Shown: positions 8,367 through 15,759 of the stretch, one piece after another
Layout of the letters: each line of letters begins with the position of its first letter
How positions within the stretch are numbered: the first letter of the stretch is position 1
Source of the DNA: a bacterium (Candidatus Blackallbacteria) CG13_big_fil_rev_8_21_14_2_50_49_14
Lineage (GTDB): Bacteria; Cyanobacteriota; Sericytochromatia; UBA7694
NCBI GenBank assembly: GCA_002783405.1
Contig: PFGG01000051.1
Span: 1-33,589 of the forward strand
Direction of reading: 5' to 3'
DNA: 33,589 bases
Program-made: the position numbers and the translations under genes
Notes under the pieces: model-generated
Seen by the model: the letters and a program-made list of their open reading frames with translations, nothing else
What the model was told of the DNA's origin: nothing
Database searches by the model: none

Positions 8367-8786
8367 TCAATCATCACCAACCTCCTGCAATTGATTCCAA
8401 TCCTCTAACGACATGCGGGAATACAAACTCAAACTGTGCCCTTCCGGGTCTCGGAAATCTGCTGAAACACCTACCTGGTCTTCCATTTCAGCGACCAAGA
8501 CAAGTGGCGAAACCGAGACCCCCTGCGCGCATAAGGCCCGTCGGGTCGCGGCGATCTCGGCCACGGCAAAAACCAAAGTGGGCACATGGGCGCTGGCGGT
8601 CTGTGCCAAGGGGTTTTCTGAATAGTGCAAAGCCAGCTTAAAACCTTGCATTTCGAGTTCTGCCCAGTGGCTGTCCTGGTAGAGCACAGGCAAGCCCAAG
8701 CAGTCATGATAAAAAGTTGCGGCACGCGCCACATCACGCACGAAGAGAATCACATAGGCCAATTGATTCAAACAGATAGGGTTCAT
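8367..8786 (-). CDS. VOC-family (glyoxalase/bleomycin-resistance fold) protein
   Basis: This 139-aa protein has two beta-alpha-beta-beta-beta modules. The first runs from VILFVRDVARAATFYHDCLG and the second ends in FRDPEGHSLSLYSR, the standard start and finish of VOC proteins. AGGAGATC lies just upstream of the ATG. It follows the other VOC gene with a 33-bp gap, so both are probably transcribed together. VOC proteins include metal-dependent lyases, dioxygenases and drug-binding proteins; nothing in the sequence names the substrate. Confidence 0.85.
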   Translation of the reverse strand: MNPICLNQLAYVILFVRDVARAATFYHDCLGLPVLYQDSHWAELEMQGFKLALHYSENPLAQTASAHVPTLVFAVAEIAATRRALCAQGVSVSPLVLVAEMEDQVGVSADFRDPEGHSLSLYSRMSLEDWNQLQEVGDD

Positions 8787-8819
8787 GGTTTGATCTCCTG
8801 AAAGGACGAAAACTCAGTT

Positions 8820-9203
8820 TCAGTTCTCTGTTGGCAAAGAGAAATGGGGGTTATAAATGATCCCAAACAGGTTGCCCCAAGGATCTCTTAAACTGGCCAA
8901 TTCAATCTCGCCGCCTACATTTTCAATTTTACGCTCAGGTTGGGCCCCCAAAGCAATCAAACGTGCATAAGCAGCTTGAATATCTGCAACCCCCCAATAA
9001 CAGGACACCGAATCTCCCCGCTGGGGCGGGCGGTCGGGCGATTCAGGCAAAAGTCCCAATTCATAGCCGCCCACATTAAAACCGATATAAAAGGGCTGAT
9101 CAAAATAAGGCGTCTGCGAAAGAATCTCTTGATACCACTGGCTCGCAGCCTGAAGATCAGGCACTTGAAAAATCAAAGAACGCAAACCTTGAAACATAAA
9201 CAA
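8820..9203 (-). CDS. VOC-family protein
   Basis: This 127-aa protein has the VOC layout: LIFQVPDLQAASQWYQEILS at the N-terminus and LRDPWGNLFGIIYNP at the C-terminus, with LGLLPE between them. It is distinct in sequence from the neighbouring VOC protein and is the first gene of the two-gene unit. A second ATG six bases downstream (9197) could equally be the start; AGCAGG lies about 10 bp upstream of the first. Function beyond the fold is not predictable. Confidence 0.83.
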   Translation of the reverse strand: MFMFQGLRSLIFQVPDLQAASQWYQEILSQTPYFDQPFYIGFNVGGYELGLLPESPDRPPQRGDSVSCYWGVADIQAAYARLIALGAQPERKIENVGGEIELASLRDPWGNLFGIIYNPHFSLPTEN

Positions 9204-9313
9204 CCTGCTTTGTTAGAATTCGCTGTATTTTACTGTATATTGAAAAGGTCGGCAAGTCTGCGTTTGTTAAAATAGACTGAAGCCTTCTTTTTTCAATCTC
9301 GCTCAGGTAAAGC

Positions 9314-10174
9314 ATGGATCCAAAACTCGAACTCTACGACCGCTTGCCCGCTCTGCTCAAGAGTGGGCAGGACTGTGTCATGGCGATCCTGGTCGCCATC
9401 ACTGGAAGTGCCCCCCAAATACAGGGAGCACGGGTTTTGGTGAATGCCCAGGGGCTTGTTCAGGGAACCATTGGCGGCGGAAAAATTGAAGCCCGCGTAA
9501 TCGCCGAAGCCCAAGATTTGCTGAAAAGCAACGATCATTTCCGCTTCCACGAATGGAACCTGCAAACCGAGATCGGCATGACCTGTGGGGGCCTGGTCAA
9601 AATTTATTTTGAAGCCTTTCGTATTTCACGCTGGGAAATCGCCGTTTATGGCGCAGGACATGTCGCCCAGGCGCTGATTCCCCTCTTGCTCAATCTGGAT
9701 TGCCAGCTTCAATGTTTTGATCCACGCGCAGAATGGCTGGAACGTCTGCCAGAACACCCCCGCTTGAAGTGTCAGCAACTCGCAAACATGGCAGAATCGG
9801 TGGCTTCGCTTGCACCTGAAACCTTTCTGCTCTCACTCACCATGGGGCATGCCCATGATTTGCCAATTTTAGAGACCGCCTTAAAACGCAAGCACACGGA
9901 ACCAAAAGTTTTCCCTTTTTTGGGCGTGATTGGCAGCCCAGCCAAAGCAGGCGTATTGCAGCGGGAATTGCGGCAAAGAGGTCTGTCCCAGGCAGAAATT
10001 GAAACCATTCGCTGTCCAATCGGTTTGGCCCTGGGCAATAATCAACCGGCTGAAATTGCCATCAGCATTGCAGCCCAGCTCCTGCAGGAACGGGATCAGT
10101 ACTTCGGCAAAAATAAATGGGAGCAGCCCGGCTACCGCTCCCACCCAGTCACAGGAAAAGACTCAGACCCCTGA
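9314..10174 (+). CDS. xdhC: XdhC-family xanthine dehydrogenase maturation factor
   Basis: XdhC proteins bind the molybdenum cofactor, promote its sulfuration and insert it into xanthine dehydrogenase. This 286-aa protein has the XdhC/CoxI N-terminal domain with GTIGGGKIE at 51-59. Cys91 lies in MTCGG, a position often conserved and implicated in cofactor handling. A C-terminal Rossmann domain begins at YGAGHVAQAL (about 112-121). No xanthine dehydrogenase subunit gene is beside it, so it may serve an enzyme encoded elsewhere, including a related molybdenum hydroxylase. Its last 12 bp overlap, tail to tail, with the end of the convergent gene at 10163-10633. Confidence 0.85.
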   Translation: MDPKLELYDRLPALLKSGQDCVMAILVAITGSAPQIQGARVLVNAQGLVQGTIGGGKIEARVIAEAQDLLKSNDHFRFHEWNLQTEIGMTCGGLVKIYFEAFRISRWEIAVYGAGHVAQALIPLLLNLDCQLQCFDPRAEWLERLPEHPRLKCQQLANMAESVASLAPETFLLSLTMGHAHDLPILETALKRKHTEPKVFPFLGVIGSPAKAGVLQRELRQRGLSQAEIETIRCPIGLALGNNQPAEIAISIAAQLLQERDQYFGKNKWEQPGYRSHPVTGKDSDP

Positions 10175-10633
10175 GATTTCCTGAATCTCGCTCAATAAAC
10201 GCTTCTGCACCGCTGCCTGCAGGGGCAGAAAAACAGCCCAGCGCAAAAGAATCAGATAAAGCCCGCCCAACAGGCTCAATGCCAGCCATGTTCCCAAATA
10301 GGCCAAAGCCTTTTTGTCTCCGGCATGGGTCAGGATCTGAAGTGTTTGCAGCAAGTAAAAAAAGCCTGTTAAACAGAGCAGAAAACGCCAGGCGTGGCGA
10401 AAACTGGCGAGCAATTGCTGAAGCTGGTATGCTTCCAAAAATTCACGTTTCAGCAAGCGCAGCAAAGCCAAAGGCATGCCTTTGCCAAGCACCATCGCAA
10501 AAGCAAGGCCTCCCAAACCCAAGCCCAGGATCAGATCGGGCGTATAATAATCGAATAGTTTTTGATTGTTCATGAGAAAACTCAAGAACACCAAAAGCCC
10601 TGATAATCCCACAATAAAGAAGCGCTTCAGCAT
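10163..10633 (-). CDS. short MotA/TolQ-like membrane protein B
   Basis: This 156-aa protein has about four hydrophobic segments (about 5-20, 33-50, 83-100 and 109-138). The end of the protein (WLALSLLGGLYLILLRWAVF followed by LPLQAAVQKRL) resembles its upstream neighbour and the last helix of MotA-type channel subunits. It starts directly after the neighbour's stop with no gap, so translational coupling is likely. It lacks the large cytoplasmic loop of true MotA. It is the last gene of the sigma/anti-sigma operon. Ion conduction is not shown by the sequence; the family assignment is weaker than for the neighbour. Confidence 0.6.
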   Translation of the reverse strand: MLKRFFIVGLSGLLVFLSFLMNNQKLFDYYTPDLILGLGLGGLAFAMVLGKGMPLALLRLLKREFLEAYQLQQLLASFRHAWRFLLCLTGFFYLLQTLQILTHAGDKKALAYLGTWLALSLLGGLYLILLRWAVFLPLQAAVQKRLLSEIQEISGV

Positions 10634-11089
10634 TTAATACACCTCCTGTTCACAGATTTGATGCTGCAGTGCGTTTTGCAGCGGAATCACCACAAAGAGA
10701 TACACTCCCAAGGCGTAGATCAGGCCCAAAAGACTGAGGGCCAAGGCCATTCCCAAGGCCTTTAAATCATCCAGGTTTCCCAGGGCCTGAACGGTTCCAA
10801 TCAAAAAACAGGCAGCCCCGGCCAAAAGACCATACTTGCCCAAATTCCCCAGAATTTGGTAACTGAGTTTCAGCGATTGATCTGAGTTCCTCAAGCCCAA
10901 AGCCTGCACAAAGGCCTGAAAAATTTCAGAGGGAGAATAATTGAGAAAAACAAACAGCCAACCGGCCAAGATAAAGATCAGGGAAGCAGGATCCCACAAA
11001 TCCAATCCATGCAACCCATTCACAGCCATAAAAAAAGACACAGCCAGGCCCATCAGCACAAAATAGAATAACGATTTAATCCATTTCAT
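10634..11089 (-). CDS. short MotA/TolQ/ExbB-like membrane protein A
   Basis: This is a 151-aa protein with four predicted membrane segments (about 5-22, 35-50, 85-102 and 111-136). LWDPASLIFILAGWLFVFL resembles the second-helix region of MotA. From about 97 to 140, LIGTVQALGNLDDLKALGMA and the following helix ending VIPLQNAL match the GTxxGxxxxLxNLDDPxAxG...FLPL pattern of MotA-family pore helices. The usual cytoplasmic domain between helices 2 and 3 is reduced to about 30 residues. The ATG overlaps the anti-sigma stop by 4 bp (ATGA). The partner predicted from order is membrane protein B; neither has a periplasmic MotB-like mate in the window. A stress-linked ion channel is a hypothesis. Confidence 0.7.
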   Translation of the reverse strand: MKWIKSLFYFVLMGLAVSFFMAVNGLHGLDLWDPASLIFILAGWLFVFLNYSPSEIFQAFVQALGLRNSDQSLKLSYQILGNLGKYGLLAGAACFLIGTVQALGNLDDLKALGMALALSLLGLIYALGVYLFVVIPLQNALQHQICEQEVY

Positions 11090-11547
11090 CCTTTTAAACT
11101 CCTTTGACGATAGATTTTAAGCATTAAATTCAAAACATCTTCTGTTTTTACAGGAAAAGATTTCTGCAGTGACTGGGTCTGGGCCGGACGCTCCCAGTGA
11201 TGCGCCTCGGTTGCAGGTTTGTGTTCAACAAACCAAAAGAACAAGACCATCAAACCCGCCAGCGCAGGAACATGCAGAAAATTAAACCAGGCATCCAGGC
11301 GAAGCCAGCTCAGACGCACCTTGTTTGCCTGTTCAATCCTAGCCATCAAAGCATGATCGAACGCCCTTGAAACCGTGATCTCAGGCAAAATATCCAAAGC
11401 CTGCCAGCTGCTCAAAAGTACCTGAAGCTCAGGCTGCGACTGGCAATGCTCACAGGTATGTACATGCTCAATCCACTCAATGGGCTGCCCTTCAGCCAAA
11501 GCCTGTAAAATTTCTTCGTTCGAGGGGCACCCCTCAGGCTTCTTCAT
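11086..11547 (-). CDS. ZAS-type anti-sigma factor
   Basis: This 153-aa protein has the N-terminal zinc anti-sigma signature His-x3-Cys-x2-Cys in EHVHTCEHC (about residues 27-36). One membrane helix follows (FLHVPALAGLMVLFFWFV) and then a roughly 45-residue tail. The arrangement predicts a cytoplasmic sigma-binding domain tethered to the inner membrane. The ATG at 11547 is preferred over the TTG at 11553 because AAGGAG lies 7 bp upstream. It overlaps the end of the sigma gene by 14 bp. It most likely sequesters the ECF sigma factor encoded just upstream until a signal releases it. Confidence 0.82.
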   Translation of the reverse strand: MKKPEGCPSNEEILQALAEGQPIEWIEHVHTCEHCQSQPELQVLLSSWQALDILPEITVSRAFDHALMARIEQANKVRLSWLRLDAWFNFLHVPALAGLMVLFFWFVEHKPATEAHHWERPAQTQSLQKSFPVKTEDVLNLMLKIYRQRSLKG

Positions 11548-12127
11548 GCACAAGCTCCTTCAACTTTTTTCCCAGGCTTTGCACCGCGCGAAAAACCTGG
11601 GTTTTGACCTGATTCACCGGACAATCCAAGATCTCGGCAATCTGGCTGTACTTCAGATCTTGAAACTTGCTCAGGATCAAAACCTGCTGTTGGCGCACAG
11701 GCAAGGCAGAAATGGCGGCCTGCACCTGGGCCCGGCTCTCAGCCACCAACACCCTTTGCTCAGGAGAGATCTCTTGAGCGGGCAATTCAAAGGCCTGTTC
11801 CAGCGGCTCAAAGCGCTGGGGGCGCCGCCCCATTCTGCGCCAGTGGTCAATCAGCTGATGCTGGGCCAAACGGTAAAGCCAGGTTGAAAATTTCGCTTTA
11901 ACCTGATAATTCTTGGCCTTCCAAACCTTAATAAAAACCTCCTGAGCCAGCTCTTCTGCGCTTTCCTGTTCTCCCAGACTGCGATAAAAAAAATTGACCA
12001 AGGGCTGCTTCCAACGTTGAACCAACTGACGAAAAGAGACAGCATCCCCGCTCAGTACCCTGAGCATGAGGTCTTCATCGTGCGGAAAGAGATCGTGTGT
12101 TTCAGTTCTTGGTTTCATTCTTTGCAT
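11534..12127 (-). CDS. ECF-family RNA polymerase sigma factor
   Basis: This sigma-70-family factor has region 2 (RSLGEQESAEELAQEVFIKV and then FSTWLYRLAQHQLIDHWRR) and region 4 (ALPVRQQQVLILSKFQDLKY through SQIAEILDCPVNQVKTQVFR). It lacks regions 1.1 and 3, as expected for the ECF group. An ORF start at 12178 lies upstream of the candidate promoter and is rejected. The ATG at 12127 gives 197 aa, and the ATG at 12118 is an equally possible alternative. It is the first gene of a four-gene coupled operon with its anti-sigma factor and two MotA-like proteins, and is probably autoregulated through the promoter at 12148-12175. Confidence 0.88.
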   Translation of the reverse strand: MQRMKPRTETHDLFPHDEDLMLRVLSGDAVSFRQLVQRWKQPLVNFFYRSLGEQESAEELAQEVFIKVWKAKNYQVKAKFSTWLYRLAQHQLIDHWRRMGRRPQRFEPLEQAFELPAQEISPEQRVLVAESRAQVQAAISALPVRQQQVLILSKFQDLKYSQIAEILDCPVNQVKTQVFRAVQSLGKKLKELVHEEA

Positions 12128-12147
12128 CTTATCAGCTTTCAAAAATA

Positions 12148-12175
12148 GAAACGTCAGCGGCACAAAAAGGTTACA
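12148..12175 (-). promoter_or_regulatory. candidate ECF-type autoregulatory promoter
   Basis: Read on the minus strand, TGTAACC (12175-12169) is followed after 15 bp by CGTTTC (12153-12148). This resembles ECF promoters with an AAC-containing -35 and a CGT-type -10 about 16 bp apart. It lies about 20 bp before the sigma-factor ATG at 12127, which implies a very short leader. Spacing and position fit autoregulation, but no second copy of the motif was found to confirm it. Confidence 0.4.
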
Positions 12176-12186
12176 CAAGCCGCTGA

Positions 12187-12210
12187 AAAATTTCTCAATT
12201 CAGAAATTTT
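12187..12210. repeat. inverted repeat in sigma/EAL-HDOD divergent region
   Basis: AAAATTTCT at 12187-12195 and AGAAATTTT at 12202-12210 are perfect 9-bp inverted arms around the 6-bp spacer CAATTC. The element lies just upstream of the candidate ECF promoter, between the divergent sigma operon and the EAL-HDOD gene. It has the size of an operator for a dimeric regulator; neither side has a T-run suited to a terminator. Confidence 0.5.
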
Positions 12211-12395
12211 CTGCTCGACGGAACAAAATACCCAAAGGAATTTATCGCCATAAAACGCTATGATCCATACCCAAAAGGGCCTTTGCTTTATCAACGGTTT
12301 AAAAGCAAATATCGATGCTTTTGAAAATGAAAAACAGGCAAGCATGGCAAAGCCTGATAAAATAAAGCAAGAGCAGATGAGCAGGAATAAATTTT

Positions 12396-13604
12396 ATGTC
12401 AGAAGTTTATGTCGGACGACAACCTATTTTTGACCGCAACCTGGATGTTTTTGGCTATGAACTCCTCTATCGCAGCGCAGATCTCGAGCAGGCCCTGTTT
12501 ATGGATGGCAACCATGCCACTTCCGTTGTCATTTCGAATACCTTTCTCGAAATTGGTCTGGAACGGCTGGTGGGAGATAAACTGGCCTTTATCAACCTGA
12601 CCCGCCCCTTTCTCTTGGGAGAATTCCCCATTCCCCTCCAGCCCGACAAATTGGTTCTGGAGATTCTGGAAGATATCGTCCTGGATCAAGAATTGGTAGC
12701 TGCGGTACACGATCTGAAACAACAGGGTTTTACCCTGGCCCTGGACGATATCACCGATCCTGTTCGTTTAAAGGCTCTTCAAGGCCTGGCCAGCATCGTC
12801 AAAGTAGACCTGATGCAAACAGATCGCGCCCAGGTTCCCAGTCAGGTCGCCTTTTACAAACAGACAGGTGTCAAAGTTCTGGCTGAGAAAATCGAAACCA
12901 TGGAAGAGTTTGAATGGTGTGAGTCTTTGGGGTTCGACCTTTACCAAGGCTATTTTCTCTCCAAGCCGAAAGTGGTCAAAGAAAAAAAACTGACCGGAAC
13001 CAAAATTGTGATCATGCAGCTCTTGGCTGCCATGCAAAAACCCGATGTCGAATTTCAACGGATTGAAACCATCATTCAACATGACGTGGCCTTGAGTTAT
13101 AAACTCCTGCGTCTGATCAACTCAGCTTATTACGGCATGCGCTCTGAAATCAAATCGATTAAACAGGCCTTGACCTTGTTGGGGCTCCGCCAGATTCAGT
13201 CCTGGGTCTCTCTGCTGCTGCTTTCAGAAGCAGAAAACAAGCCTTCTGAGCTGATCAAAACCGCCATGGTACGTGGCAAAATGTGCGAACTCCTGGCTGA
13301 AACGCTTGAAGAACCCCGGCCAGAAATCCCCTTTACGATCGGGCTGTTTTCAGTGCTGGATGCCCTGATGGACATGAGTCTCGAAGATATTCTCGCCCAA
13401 GTTCCCTTGGCCCAGGATGTCAAAGACGCACTGCTCGAAAAAACAGGCCCCTATGGCCGCATCCTGGCCAGTGTTCTGGCCTATGAAAAAGCAGATTGGG
13501 CTCATGTCAGGATTCAAGGTTTGAATCCCCTGGATGTGGTGGATTGCTATATGGAAGCGATCGAATGGGCCGAAGAACTTGAGAGTTTCGTCGCGCAGCG
13601 TTAA
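12396..13604 (+). CDS. EAL-HDOD domain protein (YuxH/CdgJ type)
   Basis: This 402-aa cytoplasmic protein has an N-terminal EAL domain (about 1-195), starting VYVGRQPIFDRNLDVFGYEL, and a C-terminal HDOD domain (about 205-395) with SYKLLRLINSAYYG and IKQALTLLGLRQIQSW. Several EAL positions for c-di-GMP and metal binding look retained (Glu22, Asn67, Glu92, Asp117, Asp118, Lys136, Gln184). The usual DDFGTG loop reads DDITDP, which is degenerate. It could therefore be an active phosphodiesterase, a c-di-GMP sensor or a scaffold. The gene converges with the helical-repeat gene with only a 3-bp gap, so transcripts probably overlap at their ends. Confidence 0.88.
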   Translation: MSEVYVGRQPIFDRNLDVFGYELLYRSADLEQALFMDGNHATSVVISNTFLEIGLERLVGDKLAFINLTRPFLLGEFPIPLQPDKLVLEILEDIVLDQELVAAVHDLKQQGFTLALDDITDPVRLKALQGLASIVKVDLMQTDRAQVPSQVAFYKQTGVKVLAEKIETMEEFEWCESLGFDLYQGYFLSKPKVVKEKKLTGTKIVIMQLLAAMQKPDVEFQRIETIIQHDVALSYKLLRLINSAYYGMRSEIKSIKQALTLLGLRQIQSWVSLLLLSEAENKPSELIKTAMVRGKMCELLAETLEEPRPEIPFTIGLFSVLDALMDMSLEDILAQVPLAQDVKDALLEKTGPYGRILASVLAYEKADWAHVRIQGLNPLDVVDCYMEAIEWAEELESFVAQR

Positions 13605-13607
13605 AGC

Positions 13608-14930
13608 TCAAGAAACGTCTAAGAGTATCCAACGCTGCAAAGCAGTATCGTACTGTAGATTTTGCCCCAAACTGCGCAGAACAGCTAAGAGTTGGTGCTG
13701 TGTTTGGGTACGATCGGCCTGAAAAACCTGACGAAATTTTTCCAATTGCGTATCTGAATGCAAAGATTTCTGCAGAAGCTCAAGCAAAACAGGCACCGCA
13801 CGCTTGTCTTTGAGAACTTTTAAAGCCTCGAGTGCCAAACCTGTTTCATAGGCATGGTCATGGGCCAAAGCCGATTTCAGTTCGATCAGAATATCTTCTA
13901 AATACCCCGAATAGCCTTGCCTTGCCATATGCATCATCGCTTTTAAACGCGAGGCAGCTGACCAATGTACCGAATAAATGCCAGCCTGCAAAAGATCAAG
14001 AAGTTCCTGTCGCTCTGCTGCCAAGCGGTTCCAATCAGTGGGCAAAACATCCAGGGCCGCACATCGAACCAGCGCAAAAGCCCCATCCGCCTGCAGACTG
14101 TCTGGAACAGAGGTTTTCAGGAGGGGTTTGAGCAAATCCCAGTTCATGGCTTCAGTTGAGGCCTGCAAAAGCTTCAGCGCCAGGGCTTTCAAACTGTGTT
14201 GTCCGGGCACAGAAAGCAAGCGCTGTAAGGCAGGCAGACTGCTTTCAAGGCTCTCAGCCTTTTCAAGTAAGAACAGAGCAGATTTCAAAGCAGCCGGAAA
14301 GCGGGAACGCTGTAAAATTTTTGCGGCCAAAGCCTGGCCGTCGACTTGTGCTAAAAGGCCCTGAATAAAAGCCAGGGCGGCGTCTGCACTGGGGGCTTGA
14401 AGCTCCAAACCAATCACGCAATCCAGCGTATCCTGCCAATGCTTTTCACGTGCCTCTCCCAAAAGCCGGGCATAGCGTTCCAAAAGTCCCAACGTCAAAT
14501 CTTCTTCAATCCGCTGGGTACAGGCCAGGTTCAAGAGTTGATCCAATGGCGGGCTTTGGCGCAAAGCTTTAAAGCGTTGCTCCAACTCCTGCAAAATATG
14601 ATAGCGGTTATAGGGGGGGCGCAAATAGGGATCAGCTTCCAGATGGTAAGGAGAGGTTTCTTTCTGTTTTTCCTGTTGATGCTGCTCCAAAAGATGATCC
14701 ATGCGCAAATGCAGCAAAATACGTAAAATCTCAAGGATTTCGGGGCGCAGACGCTGGTTTAAAACAAAGGGCTGTAATTTTAACAATTGCTGTTCAAGCA
14801 AAAGGCGCAGAATATCCCAACGCAGCTGCTCAGGAGAGGCCAATAAAGGCGAAGGAAAAACCGCAAAGGCCTGCCAATACAATTGAAGCTCCTGCCAGAG
14901 AGGTTCTTCCAGCAGACTTACAAAAAGCAT
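13608..14930 (-). CDS. alpha-helical (HEAT-like) repeat protein downstream of ParA
   Basis: This 440-aa protein is rich in Leu, Gln and Ala and consists almost entirely of predicted helices. The C-terminal two thirds contain degenerate HEAT-like units such as ALFLLEKAESLESSLPALQR and ALEALKVLKDKRAVPVLLEL. A charged linker with DPYLRPPYNRYH sits near residues 100-110. No catalytic motif or signal peptide is visible. It begins 7 bp after the ParA stop and has no strong ribosome site, which suggests translational coupling. A role as an adaptor or partner of the ParA ATPase is an inference from position. I do not recognise a named family. Confidence 0.65.
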   Translation of the reverse strand: MLFVSLLEEPLWQELQLYWQAFAVFPSPLLASPEQLRWDILRLLLEQQLLKLQPFVLNQRLRPEILEILRILLHLRMDHLLEQHQQEKQKETSPYHLEADPYLRPPYNRYHILQELEQRFKALRQSPPLDQLLNLACTQRIEEDLTLGLLERYARLLGEAREKHWQDTLDCVIGLELQAPSADAALAFIQGLLAQVDGQALAAKILQRSRFPAALKSALFLLEKAESLESSLPALQRLLSVPGQHSLKALALKLLQASTEAMNWDLLKPLLKTSVPDSLQADGAFALVRCAALDVLPTDWNRLAAERQELLDLLQAGIYSVHWSAASRLKAMMHMARQGYSGYLEDILIELKSALAHDHAYETGLALEALKVLKDKRAVPVLLELLQKSLHSDTQLEKFRQVFQADRTQTQHQLLAVLRSLGQNLQYDTALQRWILLDVS

Positions 14931-14937
14931 GGAAAAC

Positions 14938-15756
14938 TCAAACAGGTTGAGTGGATGGGGCCGGACGGTATTTTTTCTGCAGGTTTTGAGCCAGCGTACG
15001 GTAGGCCAGGGAACCCGGTGAATTCATATCATAAAGAACCACGGGCCGATGCGCAGCAATCGCTTCACTCAAGCGCGGATCTCTGGGAATCACGGTTTCA
15101 AAAAGGGCCCCTTGAAAATGTGACTTGGCCTGCTCCAACAAACGGCGGGAATAGCCAATCGAAGGGTCATACATGGTCATCAGAATCCCTTCAATCTGCA
15201 GCCAACGGTTGCTGGATTTTTGCAGATCACGAATCAGGCCCAAAAGGCGGGGCATGGTTCCCAGGGCCATTTCTTCACATTGCAAGGGCACCAGAATCGA
15301 GTCGGCTGCCGAGAGCGCCATACGCGGCATGGCCGAGAGCGAGGGGGGCGCATCGATCAAAATAAAATCATACTGACCAATTGCCAGATCCACCGTATTC
15401 TTGAGCAGATCAGGATCCTCTACCGCTTGCTGCGAAATCCAGATTTCATCTTCTGTCGAAGCAATATTGGAAGGCAGCAGATGCAAATTTTTGATCGTGG
15501 TTTTGTAGATATAGGGGCTGAGATCTTCCTGTTGCAGCAGCTCGAGCGCGCCACAGCGAAACAGTTCAAGCAGTCCCCCATGTTCCAATTTCTGCGGGGG
15601 CAATCCCATACAACGGCTGGAACTGCCCTGGGGATCAAAATCAACCACCAAAACACGATTCTCTAACAGAGCCAGCCAAGCCGCCAGATTGACCACGGTC
15701 GTGGTTTTGCCCACGCCGCCCTTTTGACTGCTGATAGCGATAATACGTGTTTTCAT
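14938..15756 (-). CDS. ParA/MinD-family ATPase, orphan
   Basis: This 272-aa P-loop ATPase has the deviant Walker A motif KGGVGKTTT with the signature Lys12 and Lys17. DFDPQGSSSRCMG follows, and then Walker B-type FILIDAPPSLS, all typical of ParA proteins that position DNA or protein cargo by ATP-driven dimerisation. There is no helix-turn-helix extension. No ParB gene or obvious parS array is present in the window, so chromosome partitioning is unlikely to be its only possible role. It starts 3 bp after the OppC-like stop and precedes a helical-repeat protein by 7 bp, at the distal end of an ABC-transporter gene run. Confidence 0.88.
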   Translation of the reverse strand: MKTRIIAISSQKGGVGKTTTVVNLAAWLALLENRVLVVDFDPQGSSSRCMGLPPQKLEHGGLLELFRCGALELLQQEDLSPYIYKTTIKNLHLLPSNIASTEDEIWISQQAVEDPDLLKNTVDLAIGQYDFILIDAPPSLSAMPRMALSAADSILVPLQCEEMALGTMPRLLGLIRDLQKSSNRWLQIEGILMTMYDPSIGYSRRLLEQAKSHFQGALFETVIPRDPRLSEAIAAHRPVVLYDMNSPGSLAYRTLAQNLQKKYRPAPSTQPV

Positions 15757-15759
15757 CGT

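Noticed and set aside
13608-14930. ScpA-like condensin partner for the ParA neighbour
   Set aside because: A loose resemblance of the N-terminal helices to ScpA was considered, but length, motifs and the repeat-like C-terminus do not fit.
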